A DNA stretch of 64,000 nucleotides from Stenotrophomonas sp. UBA7346 (GCA_002471015.1 DKPB01000018.1:1-64000), one strand, 5' to 3'; counted from the first letter of the stretch, positions 51,935 through 61,053 are shown. Numbers and translations: made by a program. The notes: a model not told the origin generated them from the letters alone.

Positions 51935-52732
51935 ATGAGCGATGCGTTGCACGTACACCACCAGGGCGCGGTAGCCACCCTGTCCCTGAACCGCCCCGAG
52001 CTGCACAACGCCTTTGACGCCGGCCTGATCCAGGCCCTCACCGAGGCGCTGGAAGCGGTGGGCAACGACCCCAGCGTGCGCGCCGTGGTGCTGGCCGGCA
52101 ATGGTGCCTCGTTCTCTGCCGGTGCAGACCTGCAATGGATGCGCGCCATGGCCAGCGCCAGCCAGGAAGAAAACCGCATTGACGCGTTGGCACTGGCACG
52201 GCTGATGCGCACCCTGGACGAGTTGCCCAAGCCGACCATCGCCCGCGTGCAAGGCGCCAGCTTTGGTGGCGGTGTCGGCCTGGTGGCCTGCTGTGACATC
52301 ACCATCGCCGCCGAAGGGGCGCGCTTCGGCCTCACCGAAAGCCGCCTGGGCCTGCTACCCGCAGTGATTTCACCCTATGTCATCGCCGCCATCGGCCCCC
52401 GCCAGGCGCGCCGCTGGTTCGCCACCGGCGAGCATTTCGAGGCCGCCACCGCCCTGCAGATCGGCCTGGTCCACCAGGTGGTCGCGGCCGACGCGCTTGA
52501 CGCCGCCGTACAGGCGCAACTGGCCTTGTTGGCCAAGGCCGGGCCGGTAGCCGCCGCCTCGGCCAAGATACTGGTGCGCGAGGTCTGTGCTGCGGTCGGC
52601 GACCGCGACGGCCTGGACCGCGCCAACGCGGGCCTTATCGCCGCCTTGCGGGCCTCCGATGAAGGCAAGGAAGGATTGAGCGCCTTCCTGGAAAAACGCG
52701 CCCCCAGCTGGGCTGACAGGAAAGCACCGTGA
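51935..52732 (+). CDS. Enoyl-CoA hydratase/isomerase, probable methylglutaconyl-CoA hydratase
   Basis: Start ATG 51935; 265 residues of the crotonase fold. The oxyanion-hole segments are GASFSAGADLQWMR (about 62) and GASFGGGVGLVACCDI (about 108), with the catalytic Glu in LTESRLGLLPAV. The overlapping downstream HMG-CoA lyase points to the 3-methylglutaconyl-CoA step of leucine catabolism (LiuC). The liuA, liuB and liuD genes normally beside it are not in the window. Confidence 0.85.
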   Translation: MSDALHVHHQGAVATLSLNRPELHNAFDAGLIQALTEALEAVGNDPSVRAVVLAGNGASFSAGADLQWMRAMASASQEENRIDALALARLMRTLDELPKPTIARVQGASFGGGVGLVACCDITIAAEGARFGLTESRLGLLPAVISPYVIAAIGPRQARRWFATGEHFEAATALQIGLVHQVVAADALDAAVQAQLALLAKAGPVAAASAKILVREVCAAVGDRDGLDRANAGLIAALRASDEGKEGLSAFLEKRAPSWADRKAP

Positions 52733-53622
52733 ACGATTTCGTCCGTATTGTTGAAGTAGGCCCGCGCGACGGCCTGCAGAACGAAAAGCAGCAGGTCGCC
52801 ACCGCCGACAAGATCGCCCTGATCGATCGGCTTTCGGCCACAGGCCTGAAAAGCATCGAAGCCACCAGTTTCGTCAGCCCCAAATGGGTACCGCAGCTGG
52901 CCGATGCCGCGCAGGTGTTCAGCGGCATCCAGCGCCGCCCCGGCATCAGCTACCCGGTACTGGTGCCCAACGAACAGGGCTATGACCGCGCCCGCGCGGT
53001 GGGCGTGGAGGAAGTTGCGGTATTCACCGCGGCCTCCGAGCAGTTCAACCGCACCAATACCAATGCCGGCATCGATGAGTCGTTGCTGCGCTTTGAACCC
53101 ATCCTGGCCCGCGCCAAGGCCGATGGTGTGAAGGTGCGGGGTTATGTCTCCACCGTGCTGGGCTGCCCTTACCAGGGCCAGGTACCGCTGGCCGACGTGG
53201 TCAAGGTGGCGGCACGTCTGCATGCCATGGGCTGCTACGAGATTTCACTGGGCGACACCATTGGCGTCGGCACCCCGGCCAAGGCCCGCGCCATGCTGCT
53301 GGCCGTTGCCGGTGAACTGCCTATGGCCGACCTTGCCGTGCACTTCCACGATACCTATGGCCAGGCCCTGGCCAACATCGCCAGCTGCCTTGAGGCAGGT
53401 GTACGCGTGGTAGATTCGGCGGTGGCAGGCACCGGGGGGTGCCCTTATGCCCGTGGCGCCAGCGGTAATGTCGCCAGCGAAGATGTGGTGTATATGTTGC
53501 ACGGCATGGGGATGGTCACCGGCATTGATCTTGCCGCGCTGGCCGCAACGGGGAACTGGCTCGCCGAACGGCTGGGCCGGCAGACAGGCAGCAAGACAGC
53601 CAGGGCAATGACAGTGTCATGA
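52729..53622 (+). CDS. mvaB: Hydroxymethylglutaryl-CoA lyase
   Basis: GTG 52729 overlaps the hydratase stop (GTGA); 297 residues. It is a DRE-TIM metallolyase with EVGPRDGLQNEKQ at the N-terminus, HFHDTYGQALAN (metal His pair) and the active-site Cys loop GTGGCPYARGASGNVASEDVVYML. It splits HMG-CoA to acetoacetate and acetyl-CoA, the last leucine-catabolism step. The stop overlaps the start of the next gene (ATGA). Confidence 0.95.
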   Translation: MNDFVRIVEVGPRDGLQNEKQQVATADKIALIDRLSATGLKSIEATSFVSPKWVPQLADAAQVFSGIQRRPGISYPVLVPNEQGYDRARAVGVEEVAVFTAASEQFNRTNTNAGIDESLLRFEPILARAKADGVKVRGYVSTVLGCPYQGQVPLADVVKVAARLHAMGCYEISLGDTIGVGTPAKARAMLLAVAGELPMADLAVHFHDTYGQALANIASCLEAGVRVVDSAVAGTGGCPYARGASGNVASEDVVYMLHGMGMVTGIDLAALAATGNWLAERLGRQTGSKTARAMTVS

Positions 53623-56171
53623 CCGGATCCGGCCAGCGCATAGTTCCCGACGACGGTGGTCACCCGACCGCCCACGTGGATGCGCTCGCCGGTCTGGAAC
53701 AGGCCCTGCACCAGCCCCTGCCACTGCAGCTGCAACCCGTGCTGCTGGCCGCGCGGGACGCCCTGCGTGAAGCCATGAGCGAACGCCAGTCCGCGCAACG
53801 CCGTTATGCCGCCCTGTTCGATGCGGTACCCGACCCGGTCAGCATCCTCAGCGCCACCGGCACGGTGCTGGACGTCAACAGCGCGGGCGTGCGCGCCTAC
53901 GGCCGCACCCGCGAGGAAATCGTCGGCCAACCCATCGAACTCCTCAACCCCGACCTGCCCGCCGACCACCTGGAGCCGGTCTGGGAGACGCTCAACCGCG
54001 GCGAAACCTACGTGGTGGAAGTCACCAACATGCGCGGTGATGGCAGCCGTTTCCCGGTGGAGGTGCATTCGGCCGCGTTCGAGCATGACGGCGAGCACTG
54101 CATCGTTGCCGTGGCCCGCGACCTGAGCCGGCGCTGGCAGGCAGAAACGCGCTACCGGCTGCTGCTGGAATCGATCGACAAGGGCGTCATGCTGTTCGAC
54201 CGCAACCTCAGCATCCTTGCCGCCAATCCGGCCGCGCACCGGATCTTCAACACCGGCGTGCAAACCCCCTCGCGGGTGCCGCTGGACAACGAGGACTGGA
54301 TCACCGTCGACGAGCGCGGCCGCCGCCTGCGCAGTGAGCAATGGCCGGTGGCCAAGGCCTTCCGCGAAGGCCGCATCATCCCCAGCACCATCATCGGCCT
54401 GTACCACCGTCCGCACGGTCGCATGATCTGGATATCGATCACCACCGTGCCGGTGTTTTCCTCCGGCTGCGACCTGCCCGACCATGTGTTTTCCCTGTTC
54501 AGTGACATCACCGAACTCAAGCGGGACCACGCCCTGTTCGATCGCGCCCAGTCGCTGGCGCACATTGGCGGTTGGGAGTGGGACCGCAGCCAGCAGCGCC
54601 TGTACCTGACCGGCGAGGCACAGCGCATCCTCGGCCAGCAGCTCGCACCGACGGATCTGGAGGGCCTGGTGGCCTGCCTGAGCCCGGCCGCGCGCCTGCA
54701 GTTGCTGGCAGCAATGGATACCGTGGTGGAGCTGCGCAACGGCTTTGAGCTGGAGCTGCAGGGCCAACGCAGCGACGGCCACAGTTTCTGGATCCGCATG
54801 ATCGGCGAAGTCGAGGCTGGCGACCTGGCCTCCAGCCGGATCGCCGGCACCCTGCAGGACATCACCGAGCCCAAGCACGCCGAGGAAACGCTCAAGAACC
54901 AGGCCCGCACCGACCCGCTGACCGGCATCATGAACCGCGACGCCGCGCTGACCGACCTGGAAGCGCGCCTGGGCAACCCCTCGCATGCCGAGGTGGCGGT
55001 GCTGTACATCGACCTGGACCGTTTCAAGATGGTCAACGACGTGCTGGGCCACAACGCCGGCGACCAGTTGCTGATCGAAGCTACCCGGCGCATCCGCGAC
55101 GCGATTGGCACCGAAGGCCTGCTGGCCCGCTTCGGCGGCGATGAGTTCGTGGTGACCTGTGACGCCCGCGACCTGCCAGAACGCCCCGAACGGCTGGCCC
55201 AGGCCATCACCCAGGCTTTCGTGCCGCCGTTCCAGTTCGGCAAGGATGAGTTCGCGGTGACCACCAGCATCGGCATCGCCCGCGCGCCGCGCGACGGCCA
55301 GCGCCCGCAACAACTGATCCAGAACGCCGACCTGGCGATGTACGAATGCAAGCGCCGTGACCGCAACGGCTGGCAGTTGTTCTCGCCGGAACTGGCACGG
55401 CGCCAGCGCGACCGCCTGCAGATCGAACGGCGCCTTCGCAAGGCGCTGGAACGCGATGAATTCCGGCTGGTCTACCAGCCGCAGGTGGAGCTGCGCAGCG
55501 GCACCACGGTGGCCTGCGAAGCATTGATCCGCTGGCGCGACCGCCAGCTTGGCGAGCTGCGGCCTGACATCTTCATCAGCCATGCGGAGAACACCGGTGA
55601 CATCGTACGCATCGGCGAATGGGTACTGCACCAGGCCTGCCGCCAGGTGCGCGAGTGGCAGGACCAGGGCCGTGGGCTGGTACGGGTGGCGATCAATGTC
55701 TCCTATCGCCAGTTCAGTGGTGACCGCCTGGCCCGCCAGGTGCGCGACGTGCTGGCCCACTACCGGCTGCCCGGCCAGGCACTGGAACTGGAATTCACCG
55801 AGCGGGTGCTGATCGAAGATGCTCCCGCCACCCTGCGCACCTTCGCCGAACTGCGCGAGATGGGTGTGGTGCTGACCATCGACGATTTCGGCGAGGGCTA
55901 CAGCGCGCTCAACTACCTGCGCACCCTGCCCATCCATGGGCTCAAACTGAGCCAGCTGTTCATCAGTGGCGTCCCGGACAACCCCTCCGATGTGGCGGTC
56001 TGCGAGGCGGTCTGTGGCATCGCCCGCAGCCTGGGGCTGGGACTGGTGGCCGAAGGCATCGAGTCGGAGGCCCAGCGCAATTTCCTGCTGGGGCTGGGAG
56101 TACCAGTGGGGCAAGGCTTCCTGTTCGCGCCCGGGCTGGCACCTGACGCCTTCGCAAGGCGACTGGGCTAG
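53619..56171 (+). CDS. PAS-PAS-PAS-GGDEF-EAL cyclic-di-GMP protein
   Basis: 850 residues from ATG 53619, overlapping the HMG-CoA lyase stop. After a charged N-terminus come three PAS-like domains (about 60-170, 175-290, 305-420; the first with RYAALFDAVPDPVSIL). GGDEF (about 425-590; ARFGGDEFVVTC) lacks an RxxD inhibitory site: GTEG stands where it should be. The EAL domain (about 600-845) keeps CEALIRW, NVSYRQF, EFTERVLIED, DDFGEGYSAL, EGIESEA and GQGFLF; after the catalytic Lys, KLSQ replaces the usual KxDR. Coupling to leucine catabolism is unusual. Probably a cytoplasmic sensor with phosphodiesterase activity. Confidence 0.9.
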   Translation: MTGSGQRIVPDDGGHPTAHVDALAGLEQALHQPLPLQLQPVLLAARDALREAMSERQSAQRRYAALFDAVPDPVSILSATGTVLDVNSAGVRAYGRTREEIVGQPIELLNPDLPADHLEPVWETLNRGETYVVEVTNMRGDGSRFPVEVHSAAFEHDGEHCIVAVARDLSRRWQAETRYRLLLESIDKGVMLFDRNLSILAANPAAHRIFNTGVQTPSRVPLDNEDWITVDERGRRLRSEQWPVAKAFREGRIIPSTIIGLYHRPHGRMIWISITTVPVFSSGCDLPDHVFSLFSDITELKRDHALFDRAQSLAHIGGWEWDRSQQRLYLTGEAQRILGQQLAPTDLEGLVACLSPAARLQLLAAMDTVVELRNGFELELQGQRSDGHSFWIRMIGEVEAGDLASSRIAGTLQDITEPKHAEETLKNQARTDPLTGIMNRDAALTDLEARLGNPSHAEVAVLYIDLDRFKMVNDVLGHNAGDQLLIEATRRIRDAIGTEGLLARFGGDEFVVTCDARDLPERPERLAQAITQAFVPPFQFGKDEFAVTTSIGIARAPRDGQRPQQLIQNADLAMYECKRRDRNGWQLFSPELARRQRDRLQIERRLRKALERDEFRLVYQPQVELRSGTTVACEALIRWRDRQLGELRPDIFISHAENTGDIVRIGEWVLHQACRQVREWQDQGRGLVRVAINVSYRQFSGDRLARQVRDVLAHYRLPGQALELEFTERVLIEDAPATLRTFAELREMGVVLTIDDFGEGYSALNYLRTLPIHGLKLSQLFISGVPDNPSDVAVCEAVCGIARSLGLGLVAEGIESEAQRNFLLGLGVPVGQGFLFAPGLAPDAFARRLG

Positions 56172-56242
56172 GTCCGGTCGCGTACTTGGCGCAGGCTGGC
56201 CATCGGCTAGAATCCAGGGTTCTTTCCCGCAGGATTGTTCCA

Positions 56243-57013
56243 ATGCAGCTGTCCTCCGTTCGTGCCGTCATCACCGGTGGCGTTTCCGGCCTTGGCCTGG
56301 GTGTGGCCCAGTACCTGGTCGCCAATGGCGGCAAGGTCGCCCTGTTCGACCTCAACGACGAAAAAGGCGCCGCCGCGGTCGCCGAGCTGGGCGCCGACAA
56401 TGCGCATTACTTCAGCACCAACGTCACCGACGAAGCCGGCGTGGCCGCCAACCTGGCCGCCGCACGCGCGTTCCTGGGCGGCCTGAACGTGGTGATGAAC
56501 TGCGCCGGCATCCTCGGCGCCGGCCGCGTGCTCGGCCGCGAGGCGGCCATGCCGCTGGCCAACTTCCAGACCACGGTGATGGTCAACCTGGTCGGCAGCT
56601 TCAACGTCGCCAAGGCCGCCGCCGAGCTGATGCAGCACAACGAGGCCAACGGCGACGGCGAGCGCGGCGTGATCATCAACACCGCCTCGGTGGCCGCCTA
56701 CGAAGGCCAGATCGGCCAGGCCGCGTATTCGGCGTCCAAGGGCGGCGTGGTCGGCATGACCCTGCCGATGGCACGCGAGCTGGCCCGTTTCGGCATCCGC
56801 GTGCTGACCATCGCCCCGGGCGTATTCTGGACCCCGATGGTCGATGGCATGCCGCAGAACGTGCAGGAATCGCTGGCCGCCTCCATTCCCTTCCCGTCGC
56901 GGCTGGGCCTGCCGGCCGATTTCGCCAGCCTGGTCGGCCATATCATTGGCAATACCTACCTCAACGGTGAGACTATTCGCCTTGACGGTGCTGTGCGTCT
57001 GGCACCGAAGTAA
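56243..57013 (+). CDS. Short-chain dehydrogenase/reductase, HSD10-like 3-hydroxyacyl-CoA dehydrogenase
   Basis: Start ATG 56243 (AGGA); 256 residues. The Rossmann nucleotide-binding motif TGGVSGLGLGV (about 9), NCAG, the catalytic Ser in NTASVAA and YSASK (Tyr-Lys) are intact. The long insert and GVFWTPMV tail resemble type II 3-hydroxyacyl-CoA dehydrogenases acting on branched short-chain CoA esters (isoleucine breakdown). That fits the upstream leucine genes, but 71 bp separate it from the c-di-GMP gene. Confidence 0.85.
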   Translation: MQLSSVRAVITGGVSGLGLGVAQYLVANGGKVALFDLNDEKGAAAVAELGADNAHYFSTNVTDEAGVAANLAAARAFLGGLNVVMNCAGILGAGRVLGREAAMPLANFQTTVMVNLVGSFNVAKAAAELMQHNEANGDGERGVIINTASVAAYEGQIGQAAYSASKGGVVGMTLPMARELARFGIRVLTIAPGVFWTPMVDGMPQNVQESLAASIPFPSRLGLPADFASLVGHIIGNTYLNGETIRLDGAVRLAPK

Positions 57014-57017
57014 TTGA

Positions 57018-57150
57018 GCCGGGAATGGGGAATAGAGAGCGGGGATTAGAACCCCGCTATCGCTTCACCCTTGCCTGAACCTCATTGCCTGCCCGTTGCA
57101 TGGAAGGTGGTTGACCTTCCATTGCCGATTCCCTATTCCCCAGTCCCCGC
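57018..57150. repeat. Second pair of inverted GGGAAT-rich arms, ending before the EF-P-like gene
   Basis: Left arm 57018-57049 and the reverse complement of the right arm (57119-57150) match at 23 of 32 positions. The right arm ends 4 bp before ATG 57155. The loop differs completely from the 2170-2362 copy. An AGCGGGG/CCCCGCT hairpin (57038-57058) overlaps the left arm and may end the SDR transcript. Confidence 0.7.
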
Positions 57151-57154
57151 ATTT

Positions 57155-57721
57155 ATGAAAGCCAACGACATCAAGAAAGGCAACGTCGTCGAGTACAACA
57201 ACGGCGTCTACCAGGTCCGCGACATCGAGCGCAGCTCGCCGCAGGGCCGCGGCGGCAACGTCCGCTTCCGCTTCATCATGTACAGCGTGCCGGGCGGCAA
57301 CAAGCTCGATGCCAGCTTCGATGCCGATGACAACCTGAACGAAGTCGAGCTGCTGCGCCGCCAGTCCAGCTTCTCGTACATGGATGGCGATGCCTTCGTG
57401 TTCCTCGACGACGAGGACTACACCCCGTACACGCTGGATGCGGACGTGATCGGCGATGACGCCGGCTACATCACCGAAGGCCTGACCGGCATCTACGTGC
57501 AGGTCATCGACGACCAGCCGGTGGCTATCCAGATGCCGCAGCACGTGACCCTGGAAGTGGTGGAGACCCCGCCGGAACTGAAGGGTGGCACGGCTACCAA
57601 GCGTCCCAAGCCGGCCAAGCTCAACACCGGCATCGAAATCATGGTGCCCGAGTACATCGTCAACGGCGAACGCATCCTGGTGAATACCACCACCGGTGAA
57701 TTCGGCGGCCGCGCTGACTGA
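57155..57721 (+). CDS. yeiP: Elongation factor P-like protein (YeiP/EfpL)
   Basis: ATG 57155 (MKANDIKKGNVVEYNNG) gives 188 residues in three beta domains. The first loop reads SSPQGRGGNVRF, with Arg at the tip instead of the Lys modified in true EF-P. Domain signatures SYMDGDAFVFLDDEDYTPYT and the C-terminal GIEIMVPEYIVNGERILV are the YeiP type. It would relieve ribosome stalling at certain polyproline-like motifs. No Shine-Dalgarno sequence is seen; the ATG follows the pyrimidine-rich repeat arm. Confidence 0.92.
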   Translation: MKANDIKKGNVVEYNNGVYQVRDIERSSPQGRGGNVRFRFIMYSVPGGNKLDASFDADDNLNEVELLRRQSSFSYMDGDAFVFLDDEDYTPYTLDADVIGDDAGYITEGLTGIYVQVIDDQPVAIQMPQHVTLEVVETPPELKGGTATKRPKPAKLNTGIEIMVPEYIVNGERILVNTTTGEFGGRAD

Positions 57722-57730
57722 CGCAACAGT

Positions 57731-57757
57731 GAAAGGGCGCCAACGGCGCCCTTTCTT
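57731..57757. terminator. Bidirectional terminator between the EF-P-like gene and the histidine kinase
   Basis: GAAAGGGCGCC and GGCGCCCTTTC form an 11-bp perfect stem around AAC, then TTCTT. Confidence 0.9.
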
Positions 57758-57759
57758 CT

Positions 57760-58890
57760 TCATGCCGTTGCGTGTGCCACCGGGAAGCACAACGAGATGG
57801 CCGCGCCACCCAGTGCCGACGTACCAATGATGGCGGTGCCGCCTGACTGCGCTGCAAAGCCGTAGACCTGGCTCAGGCCCAGGCCGCTGCCGTCGCCCAC
57901 CCCCTTGGTGGTGAAGAACGGCTCGAACACGCTGTCCTGGATCTCGGCCTGGATGCCCGGCCCGCTGTCACCCACGGTGATGCAGACGAATGGTGCCTCC
58001 TCGCCATGGCCATTGGGCACCAGCATGGTCTGCTGGCGCGCCTCCAGCACCACCCTGCCCACCCCGTGCATGGCATCACGGCTGTTGCTGAGCAGGTTGA
58101 GCAGCGCCGCCTCCAACTGGCCCACGTCCACCGAGATCGGCGGCAGGTCCTTTTCCAACTCGACAGCGAGCTGGATGGTCTGCCCGCAGACACGGCGGTA
58201 CAGCTCCAATGACCCGTACACCAGGTCATGCACATGGCTGCGCTGCGGCACCAGCGTCTGCCCACGGCCAAATGCCAGCATCTGCCGGGTCAGCTGGGTG
58301 CCCCGCTCCACCGCACGGTGGGCTATATCCATGATGCGGCGCGCGCTTTCGTCGCCGGTACGCCGCGCGGCCAGCATGTCCAGGCTGTTGCCGATCACCG
58401 ACAGTAGATTGTTGAAGTCGTGCGACAGCCCCAGGGTCAACTTGCCGACCGCATCCAGGCGCTGCGCACGCAGGGCGATTTCCTGCGCCTCGCGCACCCG
58501 CTTCTGGGTCTGGAAGTACTCGCTGATGTCACGCACCACCACCAGCACCTGCGGCCGCTGCGCGGTGCCTACCTGTTCCAGCATCAGCGTGGCGCGGAAA
58601 CGGGTGCCGTCCTTGCGCACCATCGGCAGGCCCATTTCCTCGAAATGTTGTTCCAGCGCGCGTTCAAGCACCTGCCGGTCGGTGCCACGGCCGGCATCGG
58701 CGGCACTGAACAGACAGGCAAAGCCTTTGCCGCATAGTTCGTCGCGGCTGTAGCCAAAAATGGCCTCCACCCCTGCGTTGCAGGCGTTTATCTGCCCATC
58801 CCCATCCAATCCAAGGATCGCGCAGGAGCGCAACTGCATCACCCCCTGCGCCAACGCCCCCTCAGTCGCCCCCCGCTGTGGGTCTGCCAT
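57760..58890 (-). CDS. PAS-domain sensor histidine kinase, orphan
   Basis: ATG 58890 (MADPQRGATEGALAQG) gives 376 residues; upstream codons belong to the overlapping gene. One PAS domain (about 18-130) precedes the phosphoacceptor helix LTLGLSHDFNNLLSVIGN (His about 158) and the ATPase domain with N box LLNLLSNSRDAM, G1 DSGPGI, F box FEPFFTTK and G2 GSGLGLSQ. No membrane helix, receiver domain or neighbouring response regulator is present. It overlaps the preceding DUF4105 gene by 29 bp, indicating co-expression. Confidence 0.92.
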   Translation of the reverse strand: MADPQRGATEGALAQGVMQLRSCAILGLDGDGQINACNAGVEAIFGYSRDELCGKGFACLFSAADAGRGTDRQVLERALEQHFEEMGLPMVRKDGTRFRATLMLEQVGTAQRPQVLVVVRDISEYFQTQKRVREAQEIALRAQRLDAVGKLTLGLSHDFNNLLSVIGNSLDMLAARRTGDESARRIMDIAHRAVERGTQLTRQMLAFGRGQTLVPQRSHVHDLVYGSLELYRRVCGQTIQLAVELEKDLPPISVDVGQLEAALLNLLSNSRDAMHGVGRVVLEARQQTMLVPNGHGEEAPFVCITVGDSGPGIQAEIQDSVFEPFFTTKGVGDGSGLGLSQVYGFAAQSGGTAIIGTSALGGAAISLCFPVAHATA

Positions 58891-60754
58891 CGTGCTCAAC
58901 CGTTTTCTCCTTGAAACCATCCCGAGCCGCTGCAGAAACAGCGGCCGACTCCCCTGGTTGCGTACCGTACCGCAAACGCAGGCCGTGGCGCAGGCTTTCA
59001 AGGTTTGCCTCCAGGTCCGCCAATTCGGCCTGCTGGGCCGGCGACAGCAGCGCGACCGCCGCCTGGCGCAAGGCCTGCCACTGGCCGACAGCGGCCTGAG
59101 CACCGTCGGCCACCTGCGCCTGCAGCGCACCGCGTTCGGCCAAAGACGGCAAACCGTAGCCGGGCAGCGGCAGGCTTCCGGGCGCCAGCAGTGCACCGGC
59201 CCGGGCCATCAGCGCGTCGAACTGCTGCCGCTGTGCGGCGCCCGCCTTCGGTGACAACAACTGCCGCTTGAGGGCATCACGGGCCAGTAGTTCCTGGCGC
59301 CGCCAGGCTGCCTGCTCCAATACCAGCAGCGCGGCCAGCGCCTTGCCATCAGCGGCCGCGAACCAGCGCCGCCGCTGTGCCGCAGGCAGCGCCAACCATT
59401 GATCGGAGGTCTGCACCGGCAGCGCCAGCGCCGTGCGCGCAACACCGAACACCGCTGCATGGTGGGTGGCCGCCGATTCGAAGTAATAGCCCTCGCGGAT
59501 GGCCTGTGCCCGATGCGACGGCGCGGCGCTGCTCAGCTCCTGCCTGCGCAGGCGCGCCAGCAGGCCGGTAGGGGTGATCGATGCCAGCGGCTGCTCGCCA
59601 AAACGCGGCACCCCGTCATGCAGCAGCTTCCATGTCTCCACCGCGCAGTTGTTGCTGATGAAGTAGTAACGGCCGTCGTAAGCCCAATGCAGCTGTGCTG
59701 CCTGCTGCAACAAGGCCTGTATCTCTTCAGGCTGCAGCGCCAGCGGAGTGGATGAAACCGGGCGCAGCTCGACCTTGGTGTACTCGTCGATCACGCGGTT
59801 CAGCGGCAGCACATACAGCCGCGAGGGGTAGGAGCCGGTGAGTCCGCGCAGGCTGGATATCTGCACATCGCCGACAAAGGCGCGGAAAGACAGCACCAGG
59901 TGGTGCTGCAGGTCCATCCGGCAAGCCGGCCCCGGCACTCGTCCAGGCGCGCAGATCACCAACCGCAGCATGCTGTGGCCCCACCGGCTCATGAGCTGGT
60001 TGTTGCCCTCGGCCAGCAGATAGTCCACCTGATAGACACGCCCCGGGTCCACACCAACCAGGGCGATGCTGCCTGCCTGCTCGTCGGCCTGCATCAACGG
60101 CAGGGTCTGCGTGCAAGCCGCCGGCACTGCCCCTGGCACACTGCCCAGCTGCATCTGCATCCACGCATGCAAGGCAGGGCGCCGGCAGCGATAGTCCGGG
60201 TCAAGCAGGTAGTGTTCAAGATTCACCGCGAAGAACTCCGCGGGGCTGTGCAGCTCGTACAGATCGGGGCTGCGCAGACTATTGCGGTTACGGCTGCGCC
60301 CCGGCAGCAGTGGCCGTTGCTGCCAGCCGGCCAGGTCCAGGAAGCGCGCCTGCCGTGACCATCGGCCCTGCGCAGAACGATCCAGCGCGTGGGCGATTTC
60401 ATGAATCAGGGCCGCCCGCGCGTGCGGCCAGGCAGCGTCGTCCTGCTGCAGCAACGGTGCCAGCAGACGCCGATCCAGCCCAAGCCTGCGCCCGGTCGCG
60501 CGGCCCTGCACATGCGCAGGCAGGTCCTGCCGCCAGCGCAGCTGCAGGGGGGCCGGCGCCGCCTGCTGCATCCGCGCCGGCAGGCGCGCAAGCACATCGT
60601 CTATCAACTGCTGCGTTGCCTGCCGTTCGGCGGCACTCAGCTCTGGGTCTGTCAGTTCAACCTGCAGCGGCACCTGCGCCGAGGCGGTGGCCGCAGCCAC
60701 AGCAAACACGCATGACGCCAACCACCGCCAGCGCGGCGGCCGGCCGCCGGCCAT
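58862..60754 (-). CDS. Secreted DUF4105 protein with an N-terminal HExxH region
   Basis: ATG 60754 overlaps the preceding stop (TGATG); 630 residues with a signal peptide (WLASCVFAVAAATASAQ). The first 200 residues carry a zincin-like ALIHEIAHALDR motif. The middle (about 225-400) is the DUF4105 domain (NNQLMSRWGHSMLRLVIC, ISNNCAVETWKLL, with paired His and Cys). A long helical C-terminus follows. DUF4105 proteins are cell-envelope proteins, one clade of which is the Lnb lipoprotein N-acyltransferase domain. The exact activity here is unknown. Followed by the kinase gene. Confidence 0.8.
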   Translation of the reverse strand: MAGGRPPRWRWLASCVFAVAAATASAQVPLQVELTDPELSAAERQATQQLIDDVLARLPARMQQAAPAPLQLRWRQDLPAHVQGRATGRRLGLDRRLLAPLLQQDDAAWPHARAALIHEIAHALDRSAQGRWSRQARFLDLAGWQQRPLLPGRSRNRNSLRSPDLYELHSPAEFFAVNLEHYLLDPDYRCRRPALHAWMQMQLGSVPGAVPAACTQTLPLMQADEQAGSIALVGVDPGRVYQVDYLLAEGNNQLMSRWGHSMLRLVICAPGRVPGPACRMDLQHHLVLSFRAFVGDVQISSLRGLTGSYPSRLYVLPLNRVIDEYTKVELRPVSSTPLALQPEEIQALLQQAAQLHWAYDGRYYFISNNCAVETWKLLHDGVPRFGEQPLASITPTGLLARLRRQELSSAAPSHRAQAIREGYYFESAATHHAAVFGVARTALALPVQTSDQWLALPAAQRRRWFAAADGKALAALLVLEQAAWRRQELLARDALKRQLLSPKAGAAQRQQFDALMARAGALLAPGSLPLPGYGLPSLAERGALQAQVADGAQAAVGQWQALRQAAVALLSPAQQAELADLEANLESLRHGLRLRYGTQPGESAAVSAAARDGFKEKTVEHDGRPTAGGD

Positions 60755-61053
60755 CACAGGGCCAGGATCTTCCGTGCCAGGACCAGGTCGCTGGCGTCGC
60801 GGGCGGCGGCATCGCGCTCACGCAGCTGGATGAACGCCGCTTCCAGCCAGGCACCACGAATGACGCCCTCGCTGGCGACAAAATTGGCCGCATCATCACG
60901 CGCGTCCAGCAGTACCTTGTCATCACCGGACGAGCTGCCCGAGGAGTTGGAGGAAGCCCCGCTGGCCGAGCCTGCCGAACTACCGGCAAAACTGGAGGCG
61001 AACACCGACATCGGCAGGGCAAGCAACGCGCAGAACAGGATCGGGCGAATCAT
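60754..61053 (-). CDS. Small secreted DUF2388-like protein
   Basis: ATG 61053 (MIRPILFCALLALPMSVFA signal peptide) gives 99 residues. A Ser/Gly-rich stretch (SSFAGSSAGSASGASSNSSG) is followed by a helical domain DDKVLLDARDDAANFVASEG and LEAAFIQLRERD. This pattern resembles the periplasmic DUF2388 family described mainly in Pseudomonas; assignment is tentative. It is first of the three-gene operon with the DUF4105 protein and the kinase. Confidence 0.7.
   Translation of the reverse strand: MIRPILFCALLALPMSVFASSFAGSSAGSASGASSNSSGSSSGDDKVLLDARDDAANFVASEGVIRGAWLEAAFIQLRERDAAARDASDLVLARKILAL

Noticed and set aside
53445..56243. 932-codon minus-strand open frame across the PAS-GGDEF-EAL gene
   Set aside because: Same shadow effect; the plus strand encodes complete GGDEF and EAL motifs with coupled starts.
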